Positions 50,301-62,469 are shown, counted from the first letter of the stretch. The stretch: 64,000 bases of DNA from Sclerodactyla briareus (GCA_026419785.1 JAODTK010001155.1:62001-126000); one strand, 5' to 3'. Numbers and translations are program-made. Notes: a model not told the origin generated them from the letters alone.

Positions 50301-51935
50301 CAGCAAACATAGTAGCAGCAACAACAATAGCAGCAACAACAGCAGCAGAAGCACAGCACTCGCCAGAACAACACTAGCAGCAGCAACACTAGCAGCAGCA
50401 ACACTAGCAGCAGCAACAAACTAGCAGCAGCACTAGCAGCAACAACAATAGCGCAGCAACACTAGCAGCAGCAACATAGGAGCAGCAACAAACCCACTAG
50501 CAGCAGCAGCACTAGAAGCATCAGCACTAGCAGCAGCACAACACTCGCAAGCAGATGCACAGAGCAGCAACAGCACTAGTCGCAACACCCTAGCAGCAGC
50601 ACTGGCAGCAACACAATAGCAGCACACTAGTAGCAGCAACAACAATAGCAGCAAAAAACCATAGCAGCAACAACACTAGCAGCAGCAGCAGCACTAGCAG
50701 CAACACAGCACTATCGCCGCAACAACAACACTAGCACAGCAGCATAGCGCATAGCACTAGCAGTGCAACAACACAGCAGCCGCGGCACTCGACGCAGCAG
50801 CAACAGCACTAGTAGCAAACAACAATAGCAGCACACTAGCAGGCAACAACACTAGCAGCAAAAAACTAGGCAGCAAACAACAATAGCACAGCAAAAACAA
50901 TAGCAGCAACAACACTAGAGCAGCAGCAGCACGCACTAGCAGAAACAGCAGACAGCGACCCTAGCAGCGCACACTAGCAGCCAGCAACAACAATGCAGCA
51001 GCAATAGCAGCAACAACACTAACGGCAGCAGCACTAGCAGCAGAACACTGGAGCAGCAACACAACAACACTAGCAAGCAGCAGCACTAGAAGCATCAGCA
51101 CTAGCAGCACAGAAACAACACATAGGCAGCAGCTGGCACTAGCAGCAGCAACAGCACTAGTAGCAAACCAAACACTAGCCAGCAGCACTAGCAAGCCAAC
51201 AACACTAGCGCACCAATAGAGCAGCAACCCTAGTAGCGCAAAAAACATAGCCGGCAACAACACTAGCAGCAGCGCAACAGAGCATAGCAGCAAAGCAATA
51301 TCAGCAGCAACAATGCAGCAGGCAACCACTAGGAGCAGCAACAACAACACTAGCAGCAGCAGCACTAGAAGCATCAGCAACACTAGTATCAGTAACAACA
51401 ACACTAGCAGCAGCAACACTAGCAGCAGCAACAACACTAGCAGCAGCAACAACAATAGCAGCAGCAACACTAGCAGCAGCAAACACTAGCAGCAGCAACA
51501 CTAGTAGCAGCAACAACAGCACTAGCAGCAACACTAGCAGCAGCAACACTAGCAGCAGCAGCAACAGCACTAGCAGCAGCAGCAACACTAGTATCAGTAA
51601 CAACAACACTAGCAGCAGCAGCAACACTAGCAGCAGCAACACTAGGAGCAACAACAACAACACTAGCAGCAGCAGCAGCACTAGCAGCAGCAACAACACT
51701 AGCAGCAGCAGCAACACTAGTAGCAGCAACAATAATAGCAGCAAAAAACACTAGCAGCAGCAGCAGCACTAGCAGCAGCAACACTAGGAGCAACAACAAC
51801 AACACTAGCAGCAGCACACTAGCAGCAGCACACTAGCAGCAGCAACAACACTAGCAGCAGCAGCAACAGCACTAGCAGCAACAGCACTAGCAGCAGCAGC
51901 AACAGCACTAGCAGCAGCAGCAACACTAGCCACTA
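47380..51935. repeat. CTAG-phased GCA/ACA satellite, left block
   Basis: About 4.5 kb of units built from CTAGCAGCAGCAACA (15 bp) and its 18-bp form with an extra ACA; variants carry CTAGTAGCAGCAACAACAAT or CTAGGAGCAGC. The part from about 47400 to 51300 is riddled with single-base gaps and additions. From about 51350 to 51930 the same units are clean. A brief non-repeat insertion lies near 47885-47945. Poly-Leu/Val/Ala ORFs across it are repeat translations. Confidence 0.95.
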
Positions 51936-54900
51936 CTATATTGTGGCTGCCCTAGTGGCGACACGACTCGCACTTCCTCTCCTGATTTTTCAAATAGTTT
52001 CGTATTTTCCGTTGACTGTTTTTGTTGTAACGGATACAATCTGTATTTGTACCGTTGGATGGGAGGTCTCGCAATGTGGCGCTAACTTCTTCCCGCGTTT
52101 GTTCTGGAGAAAATGATGACTTTGTTACCGTTGCGGATCTCATATTCGGCCAGCTGAGCTACATGCCCTACTTAGTCAGCATACAATCAACGCTACAGGT
52201 ATACTAACCTGCCTACTATTGCCTACTGACATCCGACGAAGGAGGCGTGGCAAAGCCGGGGGTGTGAGAAAGCGACGAGGAGAAGGAAGTGTAAACCATG
52301 TCTACCGACCATCGTAATGGGTAATGTACAGTCATTATGTAACAAAATAGACGAAATCTCTGCTAACTGCAAATATCTGAATGAATTCCGCAACGCAAGC
52401 ATCTGTCATTCACTGAGACTTGGCTTGCAGATCACCACAGTGAACCCCATGTCTCCATTGACGGCTTTAAAATATTACGTGGTGGTCGGACTGATGATTC
52501 TGGGAAAGGGAGAGGAGGTGGTCTCTGTAATTATGTGAATGAAAAGTGGTGCCATCCCAACAACGTGACTTTGAAACGTCATTCATGTTCACCAAGTATC
52601 GAGATTTTGACGAAAAGTATGCGGCCATATTATCTACCCCGTGAATTCTCCCATGTGATCATCATACGGTGTATGTGCCCAATCGCAACTGTTCTACGAC
52701 GGCAGCAGCCGAACTTGCCGCTGTATTCATGAATTTGAGGACGTCTTTTCTGGACGCATTTACCATAATCAATGGCGATTTTGACATTGCAGCTCGAGAA
52801 AAACAAGCTACACTATTACCAGATATCGAGTGCCCCCCCCCCACTCGTGATAACGCTATTCTCGACCTATTATACACTAACGTCAAGGACGCTTACCGGT
52901 CCATTCAACTGCCAAAGCTGGGTAAAGCTGATCACAATTTTATCAATCTGCTGCCGAAATACAGACCTATCGTACAAAGAGAAAAGCGGACTACAATCAA
53001 CGTTCAACAATGGGATGATGCGGCTCTGGAACATCTCCGAGCTGAATTGGGGTCAAACAGGACTGGGATATGTTTGTGGAGGCTACAGCTAATCTGGATG
53101 AACTTGTGGAAACTGTAAGCAGCTACATCGGCTTTTGTGTTGAGAACACCATACCCACGAAAAAGATTGAGGTGTTTCCGAACAATAAACTGTGGATAAC
53201 GAAGAGGGTCAAGGCGATTATCAACAAGAAAAAGGGTCTTTTCAAGAGGGGAGATAAAAGTGCCTTGAAGCAAGTACAAACCGAGCTCAAGAGGGTAATC
53301 ACCGAAGAGAAAGCTGCCCATCGGGACAAAATAGAAGGCCACTTTAGGAACAACAATATGAAGAGCGTTTGGGATGGTATTCGTTTGATGAGCGGCTACT
53401 CCAATAAATCCAGTTCATGCCGATTACCTGCCACCACTGTTGAATATGAAAATGATCTTAACAGTTTTAAAACCGTTTAACCACAGTGATTTTTCTTCCG
53501 AACATGATCGGCTCCATGACATGCTGACTGATTCCGATTGCGGTATCACGTTGCATTGAGACAGAGGTGCGTAGACACTTTCCAAAATAACCCATCGAAG
53601 GCAGCCGGTCCAGACAAGCTCTCTTCGCGATTTTTATAAGAACTGTGCAATAGAACTGGCTCCTATTTTACTGTCATTTTTAATCGTCTTTTAAGCTTGG
53701 CAATGTCCCATCGATATGGAAACAATCCTGTATAATCCCATTTCCCAAAAAAATCAAATATAACTTGCATGAATGATCTCGCCCAGTGGCACTTACGGCT
53801 ATCCCAATGAAGGTTTGTGAACGGTCTTTCTAAACACGTTTAAGCCCCTTGTTTCTCCATTCACTGACCGTACCAATTTGCATACAGGCCTGGCCGTAGC
53901 TGTGAAGATGCTATTTTCCTGCTCCTCCAACTGTATATTAACATTGAGCATCGCAGTAACTCTGCCCGGGTCACGTTTTTTTACTTTTCTCTGCCTTCGA
54001 CACAATTCAGCCACACTCTCTTGTCACTAAGCTTTTAGGTATGGATGTTTCCCATGGTATTGTTAGATGGGTGTTGAAATATCTCACTGATAGGTCTCAA
54101 TATGTTTAACTCAGTGTGAATTGCCATTCGGAGCTTATCTCATCCAACACGGGTGCGCCACAAGGTACAGTTTTAGCACACACTTTTTACATTGTATATG
54201 TCTGATTGCAGATCTCTTGAGGGAGAGGTATGTCCTGTTATCAAGTTCGCTGATGATACGGCAATGGCTGGACTCATCCATGGGGATGATGATAGGGCAT
54301 CTCTGACAGCTGCAGTCATTCGTTGATTATTGTGATTCAAATTTCCTACAATGAATCCCGCTAAGACCAAAGAAATGATAATTGATTTCAGACGTAACAG
54401 AGCAACTCCCCCACATGTGATAATCAAAGGTCAGGGAATCGACGTGTCTCCACATATAAATATTTGGGTGTCGTTTTTAAACAATAATCTTACTTGGGGA
54501 GACCATATTGAGCTTCGGTAAGAAGCTTAATCAGCAGATTATATTGTCTCAGAAGAATGGCAAATTTCAATGTAAGGTCGGTGATTTTAGACATGTTCTA
54601 CAAAGCCACATTTGCGGGGTCTGGAGATATTGCCTGATAGGTTGGGGTGGGAGTCACCAAGAGAGAAGTTGATCGAATCGATGGCATCATTAGGCAAGCT
54701 TGAGAGGGTGATTTGGCCGTTTCCCAGTTGGCGATGACTCGTTACCAGTGCCTGCTTCAGTCGAGTTTAGACCTATTTGGGTTGACATTGATTATCCTCT
54801 TTATCATCATTTTCACGATAACCGTATTGGTAGAGGTATTGGTAGAATAAGGCTTCCTCAGCTCAAGACTAATCGTTACAAGAATTTTTTCTTACCCCGT

Positions 54901-55168
54901 GCAATGAAGCTTTTTAACGATGGGTTAATTCGTTAGAATTGGGTGTGACTTTCGTCTTGGGTGCCCCCCCCCCCTTTTACTTTTTAACCCTCTTCTATAC
55001 TCTTACCCTCTTATCTCTCTTAGCGTCTTTGTACATAATAGCATATATTTCTATATTTATTACACATATATTTTCATGCGTTTCATTTTTGTTTTCAATT
55101 CATGTGCGAGTTGTCACAATTGCCATTTATGGAGCAATAAAGTTTTCTATTCTATTTTATTCTATTCT
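51936..55168 (+). mobile_element. Nearly full-length L2-like LINE inside the satellite
   Basis: After a 5' leader, the APE endonuclease starts near 52312 (MGNVQSLCNKIDE) and continues with RPYYLPREFSHV, INGDFD, CPTR-like text with DNAILDLLYTNVKDAY, and ADHNFINLLPKYRPI (SDH as ADH). A linker ORF at 53070-53480 has FPNNKLWITKRVKAIINKKK and VWDGIRLMSGY. RT pieces follow: KAAGPDKLSS near 53600, RVTFF and SAFDTIQP near 53970, GAPQGTVL near 54150, KFADDTAM near 54244 and NPAKTKEMIIDFRR near 54355. The last ORF ends LPQLKTNRYKNFFLPRAMK, typical of L2 elements. A poly-A signal AATAAA (55136) and TTCTA repeats close the 3' end. It needs many frame changes, so it is not active as given. Confidence 0.9.
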
Positions 55169-56045
55169 AGCAGCATCAGCAACACTAGGAGCAGCAACAA
55201 CACTAGCAGCAGCAACATAGCAGCAGCAACACTAGCAGCAGCAATACTAGCAGCATCAGCAACACTAGTAGCAGCAACAACACTAGCAGCAGCAACACTA
55301 GCAGCAGCAGCACTAGCAGCAACAACACTAGCAGCAACACTAGTAGCAGCAGCAACAACAATAGCACCAACAACAATAGCAGCAGCAGCACTAGCAGCAG
55401 CAACACTAGCAGCAGCAACACTAGGAGCAGCAACAACAACACTAGCAGCAGCAGCACTAGCAGCAGCAACAACACTAGCAGCAGCAACACTAGTAGCAGC
55501 AACAACAATAGCAGCAACAACACTAGCACCAACAACACTAGCAGCAGCAGCACTAGCAGCAGCAACACTAGCAGCAGCAACACTAGCAACAGCAACACTA
55601 GCAGCAGCAACAACACTAGCAGCAGCAAAACTAGCAGCAGCAACACTAGCAGCAGCAACAACACTAGCAGCAACACTAGTAGCAGCAACAACACTAGCAG
55701 CAGCAACACTAGCAGCAGCAACACTAGTAGCAGCAACAACAATAGCAGCAACAACACTAGCAGCAGCAGCACTAGCAGCAGCAACACTAGCAGCAGCAGC
55801 ACTAGCAGCAGCAACACTAGCAACAGCAACACTAGCAGCAGCAACAACACTAGCAGCAGCAAAACTAGCAGCAGCAACAACACTAGTAGCAACAACACTA
55901 GCAGCAACAGCACTAGCAGCAGCAACACTAGCAGCAGCAGCACTAGCAGCATCAGCAGCACTAGTAGCAGCAACAACACTAGCAGCAGCAGCAACTAGCA
56001 GCAGCAAAACTAGCAGCAGCAACACTAGCAGCAGCACTCTCGAAA
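55169..56045. repeat. CTAG-phased GCA/ACA satellite, right block
   Basis: About 870 bp of the same 15- and 18-bp units as the left block, here almost free of indels. Because all units are multiples of three, long ORFs stay open in one plus frame and two minus frames (Ala/Thr/Leu-rich, Ala/Ser/Val-rich, Leu/Val-rich). I regard them as non-coding. The block ends at a 10-base A run. Confidence 0.96.
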
Positions 56046-56310
56046 AAAAAAAACTATGTGCATCTTTGTGAGTGTTTGGCTGGGCAGCTTCCGCCTGTGC
56101 AGTTGTAACGTCTCAGTCATGATTCACACACTGTGGTGTAAAGATGAGCCAAACAGGACTATCTCTGCAGAATGAGGTGATGTTGGTTTGTATTATTATT
56201 GTTATTATTATTAGCCTACTCCTGATGCTACTACAATCATTCTCACTAATATGGTTTATCGGGGGAACACAACCCTTAACTTTTGGTAGCGAGGATTCAT
56301 AAGGATTTTC

Positions 56311-56355
56311 CGTTCGTTCGTTCGTTCGTTCGTTCGTTCGTCCGTTAGTTCGTTC
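56311..56355. repeat. (TTCG)n microsatellite
   Basis: Eight perfect TTCG units, then degraded ones. Confidence 0.96.
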
Positions 56356-57727
56356 TCTAGATTGTTGGCTGGTGACCCAGAAAGAGAGTTGTTTTCATAT
56401 GTTGAGTTCTGATGGGTAGGCTATCTGTAGCTATTATACAGGCCTAGGAATGATTTAGTTGAATACTTGTGCTGGGCACTGATAGCAATTATTTGGCCAA
56501 TGTGGTAGACATGTTCCGAACCATTCCAAGGTTATGACAGATGTCAGTAATGGTCAATTAAATGTGAACAAAAAATAAATGTGGATTGGTGAAGAACATG
56601 CAGTGTATTCGCCACAGGAATGTTGCCGTCCGCAGCTATCAAGACGGTTCGACTTGCGCTTGTTCTTTTTGCCGTAAATGCGATCCTTTTGTACAAGTTC
56701 ATGTAACGATGAATCTCGAACAAACAAAAATGAGTCACCCATTCAATGATGGCTTTATGACACTATTTTACCAGTCATGTGCAGACTGGCGTAATTTGTT
56801 ATCGTAATACGACCCTGGCTCTTAATTGGACGCATTTCTCAAGCTGATGCCCACTCGACGACATATGATGCCAATCAAGGTGAAATGCGCGGTCGAATAA
56901 TGATATTAGCCTATTCTGTTGCGGTCTCTGTATATTTGTTAATCAGCCTCTAGGTGCATGCATGGCCAGGTTCACTAATAAAGTATCACGTCAGGAAGTG
57001 ATGTAACCCGGCCCCAGTTCGTTACAGGTCGAAGAGATGGTCCTGAAAATGATCTTATATTTGCAATCGCAATCACTATTGGCGCCACTGGGTTACTTTG
57101 GCTGTATGCCAATGCTGCCCGACATTGTGTTGATTGCGTAATCTCCGGACCTAACTATCAAGGATTTTTTTTCTATTTTTTCAGGGTTTTTTCTCATAGT
57201 AAAAACACTCTCTTTTCAGCAAGCTCCGTCTTTGCCCTCCTAACTATTGTATTCATGGTAGCCTATGGTTGAGGCCAATTAGGTAGTTGTGCACAGCATG
57301 TTAGAGATAAAAATAGCTTCCAAGAATAACGTTGTTGCTGTTGCACATTGCATAAAGTTGTGGTTAAAAAGAATTGGGCAAACTTTCGAGAGGAAATCGG
57401 GCATGGTCTTTCATAAGGCCTACTGCGAATTCGCTTCATTCTTCTCAACAAATGGTTTTATGCGCTAAACACCAAATTTGAATATGGTTTGCCCTATTCT
57501 TTAAGTTTGGACAAGATACCGTACGTTATCCTGATTGTTTAGAGGAATGCCATTGGCATGTCGTGTTCTGGTAACTATAGCTCTCCAATAAGCACATTGA
57601 TAATTGACATTTATAGATGTTTTCACGCCTCATTGTCTAACTCTGAGGTTCAACTAGCTAGCAGATAGCGCTCACGGTTTCCCTGTAGTTGAATGAACCC
57701 TTGTTGTTACCAACCGACCACATTTGG
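56356..57727. other. Unassigned stretch
   Basis: Short ORFs with no recognisable domain lie on both strands at 56544-56807 and 57263-57451. No RNA gene is seen. Confidence 0.5.
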
Positions 57728-58090
57728 AGGCGGATTAGCTGAGTCGGTAGAGCTCCAGACTTCAAAACAATTGATTGCGAGTTCGGAGCCCAGTGGAAGC
57801 CCGAGGACTTTTCTGCAGTGCTGATGGACAAGGCTGTCTCCTGAAAAGTTCCACGCCACCCACGTGTCAAAATGGGTACCTTGTGAGGTGACCTGTGAAA
57901 GTATCGAGCGCCGTATTTGGCTGCTTGATATTGGGAAGTCTCCCGGGGACACGATGAAGTGACGTACTGAAATGGTGCGTCGGGAAAGCGAGAGGTGCGT
58001 ACTATATGTTACGGTCATGAAATCACTATGTTCACGGGTAATATTTCTAAAGCGCTTTGAAGTAAGTTATCATGATCATCATTACTATTT
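57728..58090 (+). mobile_element. tRNA-derived SINE, fuller copy
   Basis: The head contains an exact Pol III A box, TAGCTGAGTCGG (57736-57747), and a B-box-like GCGAGTTCGGAGCC (57777-57790). Head text GTCGGTAGAGC then CCAGACTT resembles a lysine tRNA around the D arm and anticodon stem; this is from memory of tRNA form and needs checking. The body shares GACAAGGC.TGTCTCCT and ACCCACGTG with the copy at 8500-8690. The tail has TAAAGCGCTTTGAAG followed by AT-rich text. Similar GCGCTTT strings occur at LINE 3' ends, for example the complement of 59786-59792. Confidence 0.75.
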
Positions 58091-59763
58091 GTTGATTGTG
58101 AAACGTCAGATTGACAAAACAAACTTGACTGAGATTTTTTTTTAAAGCAATTGACCTCTTAACGCCCTCCTTCGGAGAGAAACAATAGAACAGTGGGAGC
58201 CGTAAAACATTGGGGTTATGTGAAACAAAATATTGATTTTTGTTGTTGTTAGTTTTTTCACTTTTTTCATTTTTTCACATGTAAACAGCAGGAAAATCTA
58301 GTGCCAAATCGGGAACGAATATAATAGTACTTATGCTGTAAGCAACTCCTTTCATATATTATTTATATTCTTCTTCGAGTTAACGGGAAAAGATTTCGAA
58401 CAATCACATTAGTCAACCATTGAAGATGACCAGGCCGGAGTACTCACTACCCATACAAGTCTGCCTCTCCTACCTGAGGACAGCCTCTCAGAATAAACCT
58501 GCTCCCTTTGATAGTTAGCCTGGTTAAGGCAAAGTATTTCCGAATAACAAACCTAAACAACGACCCAAATATTCTCCGTTTTATTCGTACTTGAGACGCA
58601 TTTCTCAACTTTGATGATACGTTTCTTTCTCTATAATTTCCTGAAAACATCGAGTCTATTCAATTTACTCTCGGAGACGACCAGTAGAGACCCTCGTTAC
58701 AATCCTCACCCTAACCTTTTAAAAACACATGTAAACAACATGTACACACGCATATTCGACACTTATGTATCCCTGAAGGTACAAGGTTGTTCTCATTTGA
58801 CAAGAAACGAAAAAAATACGATGCAAACTAGGATTTTGTCTCGATCATTGATACTCATTAGTGATGCGCCAGTGCTTCTGTCGTCTGCGGAAGACTGAAT
58901 GTAGTGAGCCAATCTATCCCTACTTCACAAGTTGGATGAGCAGACGAAGTTGTGCCTTGTTTTGCGATGTATACAGTACTTGAAACTACACGAAACTAAA
59001 ATGTGAGTACAATCAAAACGCAAAAGCAAAAGCTCGATCCTATTTGAATTTAATAACGATATTCCAAAACGATATAACTGGTTGTTTGATCTCCTTATTT
59101 GAAGTGTCGCTTATATAACTATTTCAGCAACACTCTGGGAAATCATGAACACTGCAAGGTTGATAATCTGGCGCTGTATAGCACTCAATTACCCCGTCCG
59201 ATTTCAATCGTCTTCATACTAGGTTGTTAATTTTATAAATTTATATTTGTGCAGTCCAATGCAGGTAAATTCACTACATGCACTTTGCCCTAATAATATA
59301 TAGGGGATACATGATACAATAATTGATATATTCTCTGCCTCTGGCCTAACAGGAGTAGATTTTGTAGATGCCGCACTGTACAAAGTACTTCTGCACTGGC
59401 TGGCTGTCCAAGATGGAGTGACCATGTGCTGCACAGCTGTATACACAGCTTCCACACATCAAAACATTGACCTCATTAACATAAAGGTCTAATTAACATA
59501 TGATGAATATTCTCTGGATGTTCAATGAATATTCTCTAGATATTCATTGGAAAAGTTTCAGCTAAAATGCAGTGCATGTAAATTCACTAAATTTGAACCA
59601 GAGAGCCAAAAGGCTCGGTGATTCCTTGACCATTTTCTAATAACTGATGACTAGATGCAAGATAATGATGATGGCATGATAAACACCAAACTCCAGCTCG
59701 ATACGACTAAGAGTTATGGACCTTTCGTGGACCAGGCAGGAGTTCTGGACTCATAGTGACCAC
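58091..59763. other. Unassigned stretch
   Basis: No gene is recognised. Minus-strand ORFs at 58447-58650 and 59219-59455 have no domain. Short direct repeats of GAATATTCTCT(G/A)GAT lie at 59506-59545. Confidence 0.45.
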
Positions 59764-61262
59764 AATAATAATAATATGTAAACTTATAAAGCGCCGGTAT
59801 CCGTCCGAAGACGCTCATGGCGCTGTGTGAAACGACAGGACAAAACAAAACGATAGAAATACAAAGTGAGTAAAAATGATTGCTTAAACAGAAAAGTTTT
59901 GTGTGCTGACTGGAAGCTCGTCGTGGAGGTAGCCATTCGCACCTGGACAGGAAGGGCGTTCCATACGTCTGCGGCAGCATTGGCAAATGCCCGTTCGCCC
60001 CACTTGTTAGACCTCGCTTCAACCAGAAGTCTTTGGTTCGATGACCGGAGTGTAGCCCGACGAGGAGTGTAGAGATGGACGAGGTCCGAGAGGTAGGAAG
60101 GGGCACGACCGGTCAACACTTTGTGAACCAATGTAGCCAGTTTGTAGGCAATCCGCTGCCTGACAGGAAGCCAGTGAAGGGCGGATAGCACCGGAGTGAT
60201 ATGTGTACGAGAGTTGGTGAGGGTGATGATTCTCGCAGCTCTGTTCTGTAGGCGCTGCAGGCGATCAACCTGGGTTTGAGCGACACCATGAAGGAGAGAG
60301 TTACAGTTATCCAGAATTGATGGGCATACGCGTGAACCAGAATTTCAGCCACATCACTGCTCAGGTGTTTCCGGATCGATCCAATGTTACGCAGAGACAG
60401 ATTGACAGACCTCGCAACCTGCGTAACTTGATCATTCATCGACATGTTTTGGTCGAATATAGCGCCAAGATTCCTTACGGACTTTGATGCAGTAATAATC
60501 GCTTTGCCCACTCTGATTTGCGAAACTGTGACTTTATCACGCTGGTGCTTAGATCCGATCACGATGAAGTCAGATTTGTCGTCGTTTATCTTGAGGTAGT
60601 TGTTGGACAATCCATTGAACGAATTTCGTCGATGCAGTTTTCGAGTCGCTGGGCTGTCGAATCGACTGATAGTTGGTCTGGATCAATCGATGCATATACC
60701 TGAGTGTCATCAGCGTAACTGTGGAACATAAGGCCATGTTCACGTACTACGTCACCAAGAGGCATGGTGTAGATGGAAAAACATACTGGCCCGACAACAG
60801 ATCCTTGAGGAAGCCCGTACTTGAGAGATGAAATTTCTGATGTTGCGTCGTTTATGCGAACCACTTGTGATCGGTTACTTAGATAGGACTTGAACCAAGC
60901 TAACGCGGTTTCCTGAATGCCAACCCGATGTTCCAAGCGATGTAAGAATATAGAGTGGTCAACAGTGTCAAAAGCTGCGGACAAGTCAAGTGACACTGGG
61001 AGAATGATTTTGCCATTATTCATCGTTTGTAGTATGTCACTCTGGACCTGAGCAACGCGGTTTCACAGCTATGGAATGGTCGGTACGCAGATTGGTTTGG
61101 ATCGTAGAGGCCACTGTCGATGAGGAATTTTGATACACGCGATACGACTACGCGTTCCAAGGTTTTACTAATTATATTGAGGTTGGAAACTGGTCTGTAA
61201 TTCCTCAAATCATTACAGTTGAGACTCGGTTTCTTGATCAGTGGTCGCACCTTGATCAGTGG
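59764..61262 (-). mobile_element. CR1/L2-group LINE, 5'-truncated, with a clear RT domain and ATT tail
   Basis: On the minus strand it starts inside the RT: LIKKPSLNCNDLRNYRPVSN (61240 downward), QSAYRPFHSCETALL, then SLDLSAAFDTVDHSIFL (motif A), SYLSNRSQVV, YGLPQGSVVGPVCFS (motif B) and HSYADDTQVYAS (catalytic YADD, near 60730-60700). Then come NDDKSDFIVIGS and VRNLGAIFDQNMSM, and in a third frame LHWLPVRQRIAYKLATLVHK, APSYLSDLVHLYTPRRATLR and GERAFANAAADVWNALPVQV. Frame changes occur near 61020, 60600 and 60190. The 3' end reads GGCGCTTTATAAG then ATT units (59764-59775 complement). This is the best-preserved RT here but it lacks the endonuclease. Confidence 0.92.
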
Positions 61263-62330
61263 TTTTCACAAGTTTATTAGACTCTGGCCTCGTTTATCTC
61301 TGACCTGACCACAAAACAATTGGGATCGTGTACAAATCATGGGGACATGGGGAACTCACATACCAAGTATGATTTTGATCCATCCGAGTGGGGTCGTGTT
61401 ATTGTGTTGACAAGCTAAAATTGCCAATATATCAGTTTTTTCACTTCTATTTCTACTTCAATTTCTAAATTTTACTACAATAGGGTTCTTGTACTCCCCA
61501 TGAAAAGGCAGTATGCAAACTTTCAGCTTGATCGGATCAAGCGACTTATCGTGTCCACAAGGTTATCAGGCTTTGACCTCCGGTGAGCTCAGATGACCTT
61601 TGACCTGACTACAAAACAATAGGGAACATGCGATCATCATTAGCTTGATTCAGTAGGGTTGGGTTGAGTTATTGTGTCCATGAAATTGGCCAAAATATAA
61701 GTTTTCACAATTTCTCAATTTTCACCGAAATGAGCCCGCTCTACACCAAAAATAATAAGTTTCTTGTACTCCCATGAGAAAGCAGTATACGCAAAATTTT
61801 AGCTTGAGCGGACCAAGGATTCCTGACTTCTTGACGTGTCCACGAGGTTTCTTTGACCTCTGGTGACCTCAACGGACCCTTTGACCTGACCCCATTTTGA
61901 GCTTGACCCATCCAGGTGGGGTTGAGTTATTATGTCCGTAAGCTAAGATTGGGCAAAATATTAGTTTTCCACAATTTCACAATTTTGACCAATGACTGAC
62001 CCCTTAAAATAAAATAGGGTTCTTGTACGTCCCATCAGAAAACAGTATGACAAATTTCAGTTTGTTCAGGCCATGCGTTCTGGACTTACAACAATGGGAT
62101 CATGTGTTTATGATGGGGAACCCACATATCACGTATGAGCTCGATCCATCGAGGTGGGGTCAAGTTATTGTGTCCACGAGTTGAATTGGCGTAATTATCA
62201 GTTTTTTTACGATTTCTCCATTTTGTACCAAAATTACCTCCTGCTTCACACCAAAATCAACAGAGTTCTCAATCCATTCAGGTGGTGTTGCGTTTTCATG
62301 ACTGCATAGATTCCTGGACTGTGGTCAAGC
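61262..62330 (+). repeat. Tandem block of the TGACCT-rich repeat
   Basis: About four units of roughly 200-300 bp. Anchors such as GACCTGAC(C/T)ACAAAACAAT occur near 61303 and 61603, and GACCTGACCCC near 61882. Each unit carries a TGACCTC...GATGACC cluster, CATGGGG/CATGAGAA, AGTATG, TTGATCC(A/G)TCC, GGGGT(C/T)GAGTTATTGTGTCC and a CAATTTCTCAATTTT segment. A perfect TGACCTTTGACCT lies at 61594-61606. Confidence 0.85.
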
Positions 62331-62469
62331 AATCAAAAATGGTGTATGTGGTTGCGTGGAATTCACACGATTCTCACTTGCCTGCCCTCATTTTCCTCGC
62401 AATCCTAATAAACAATATCATGCCCAGCACAACTCTGTATCAGTTCATGTGATAATGTGATATATCAGT

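Noticed and set aside
55076-56071. Long Ala/Thr/Leu-rich ORF (331 codons) and its minus-strand partners of 263 and 291 codons
   Set aside because: They are translations of the CTAG/GCA satellite, whose units are multiples of three. Similar Leu-rich ORFs at 48267-51817 have the same cause.
57707-58018. Minus-strand 103-codon ORF
   Set aside because: It lies inside the SINE and is a shadow of that element.
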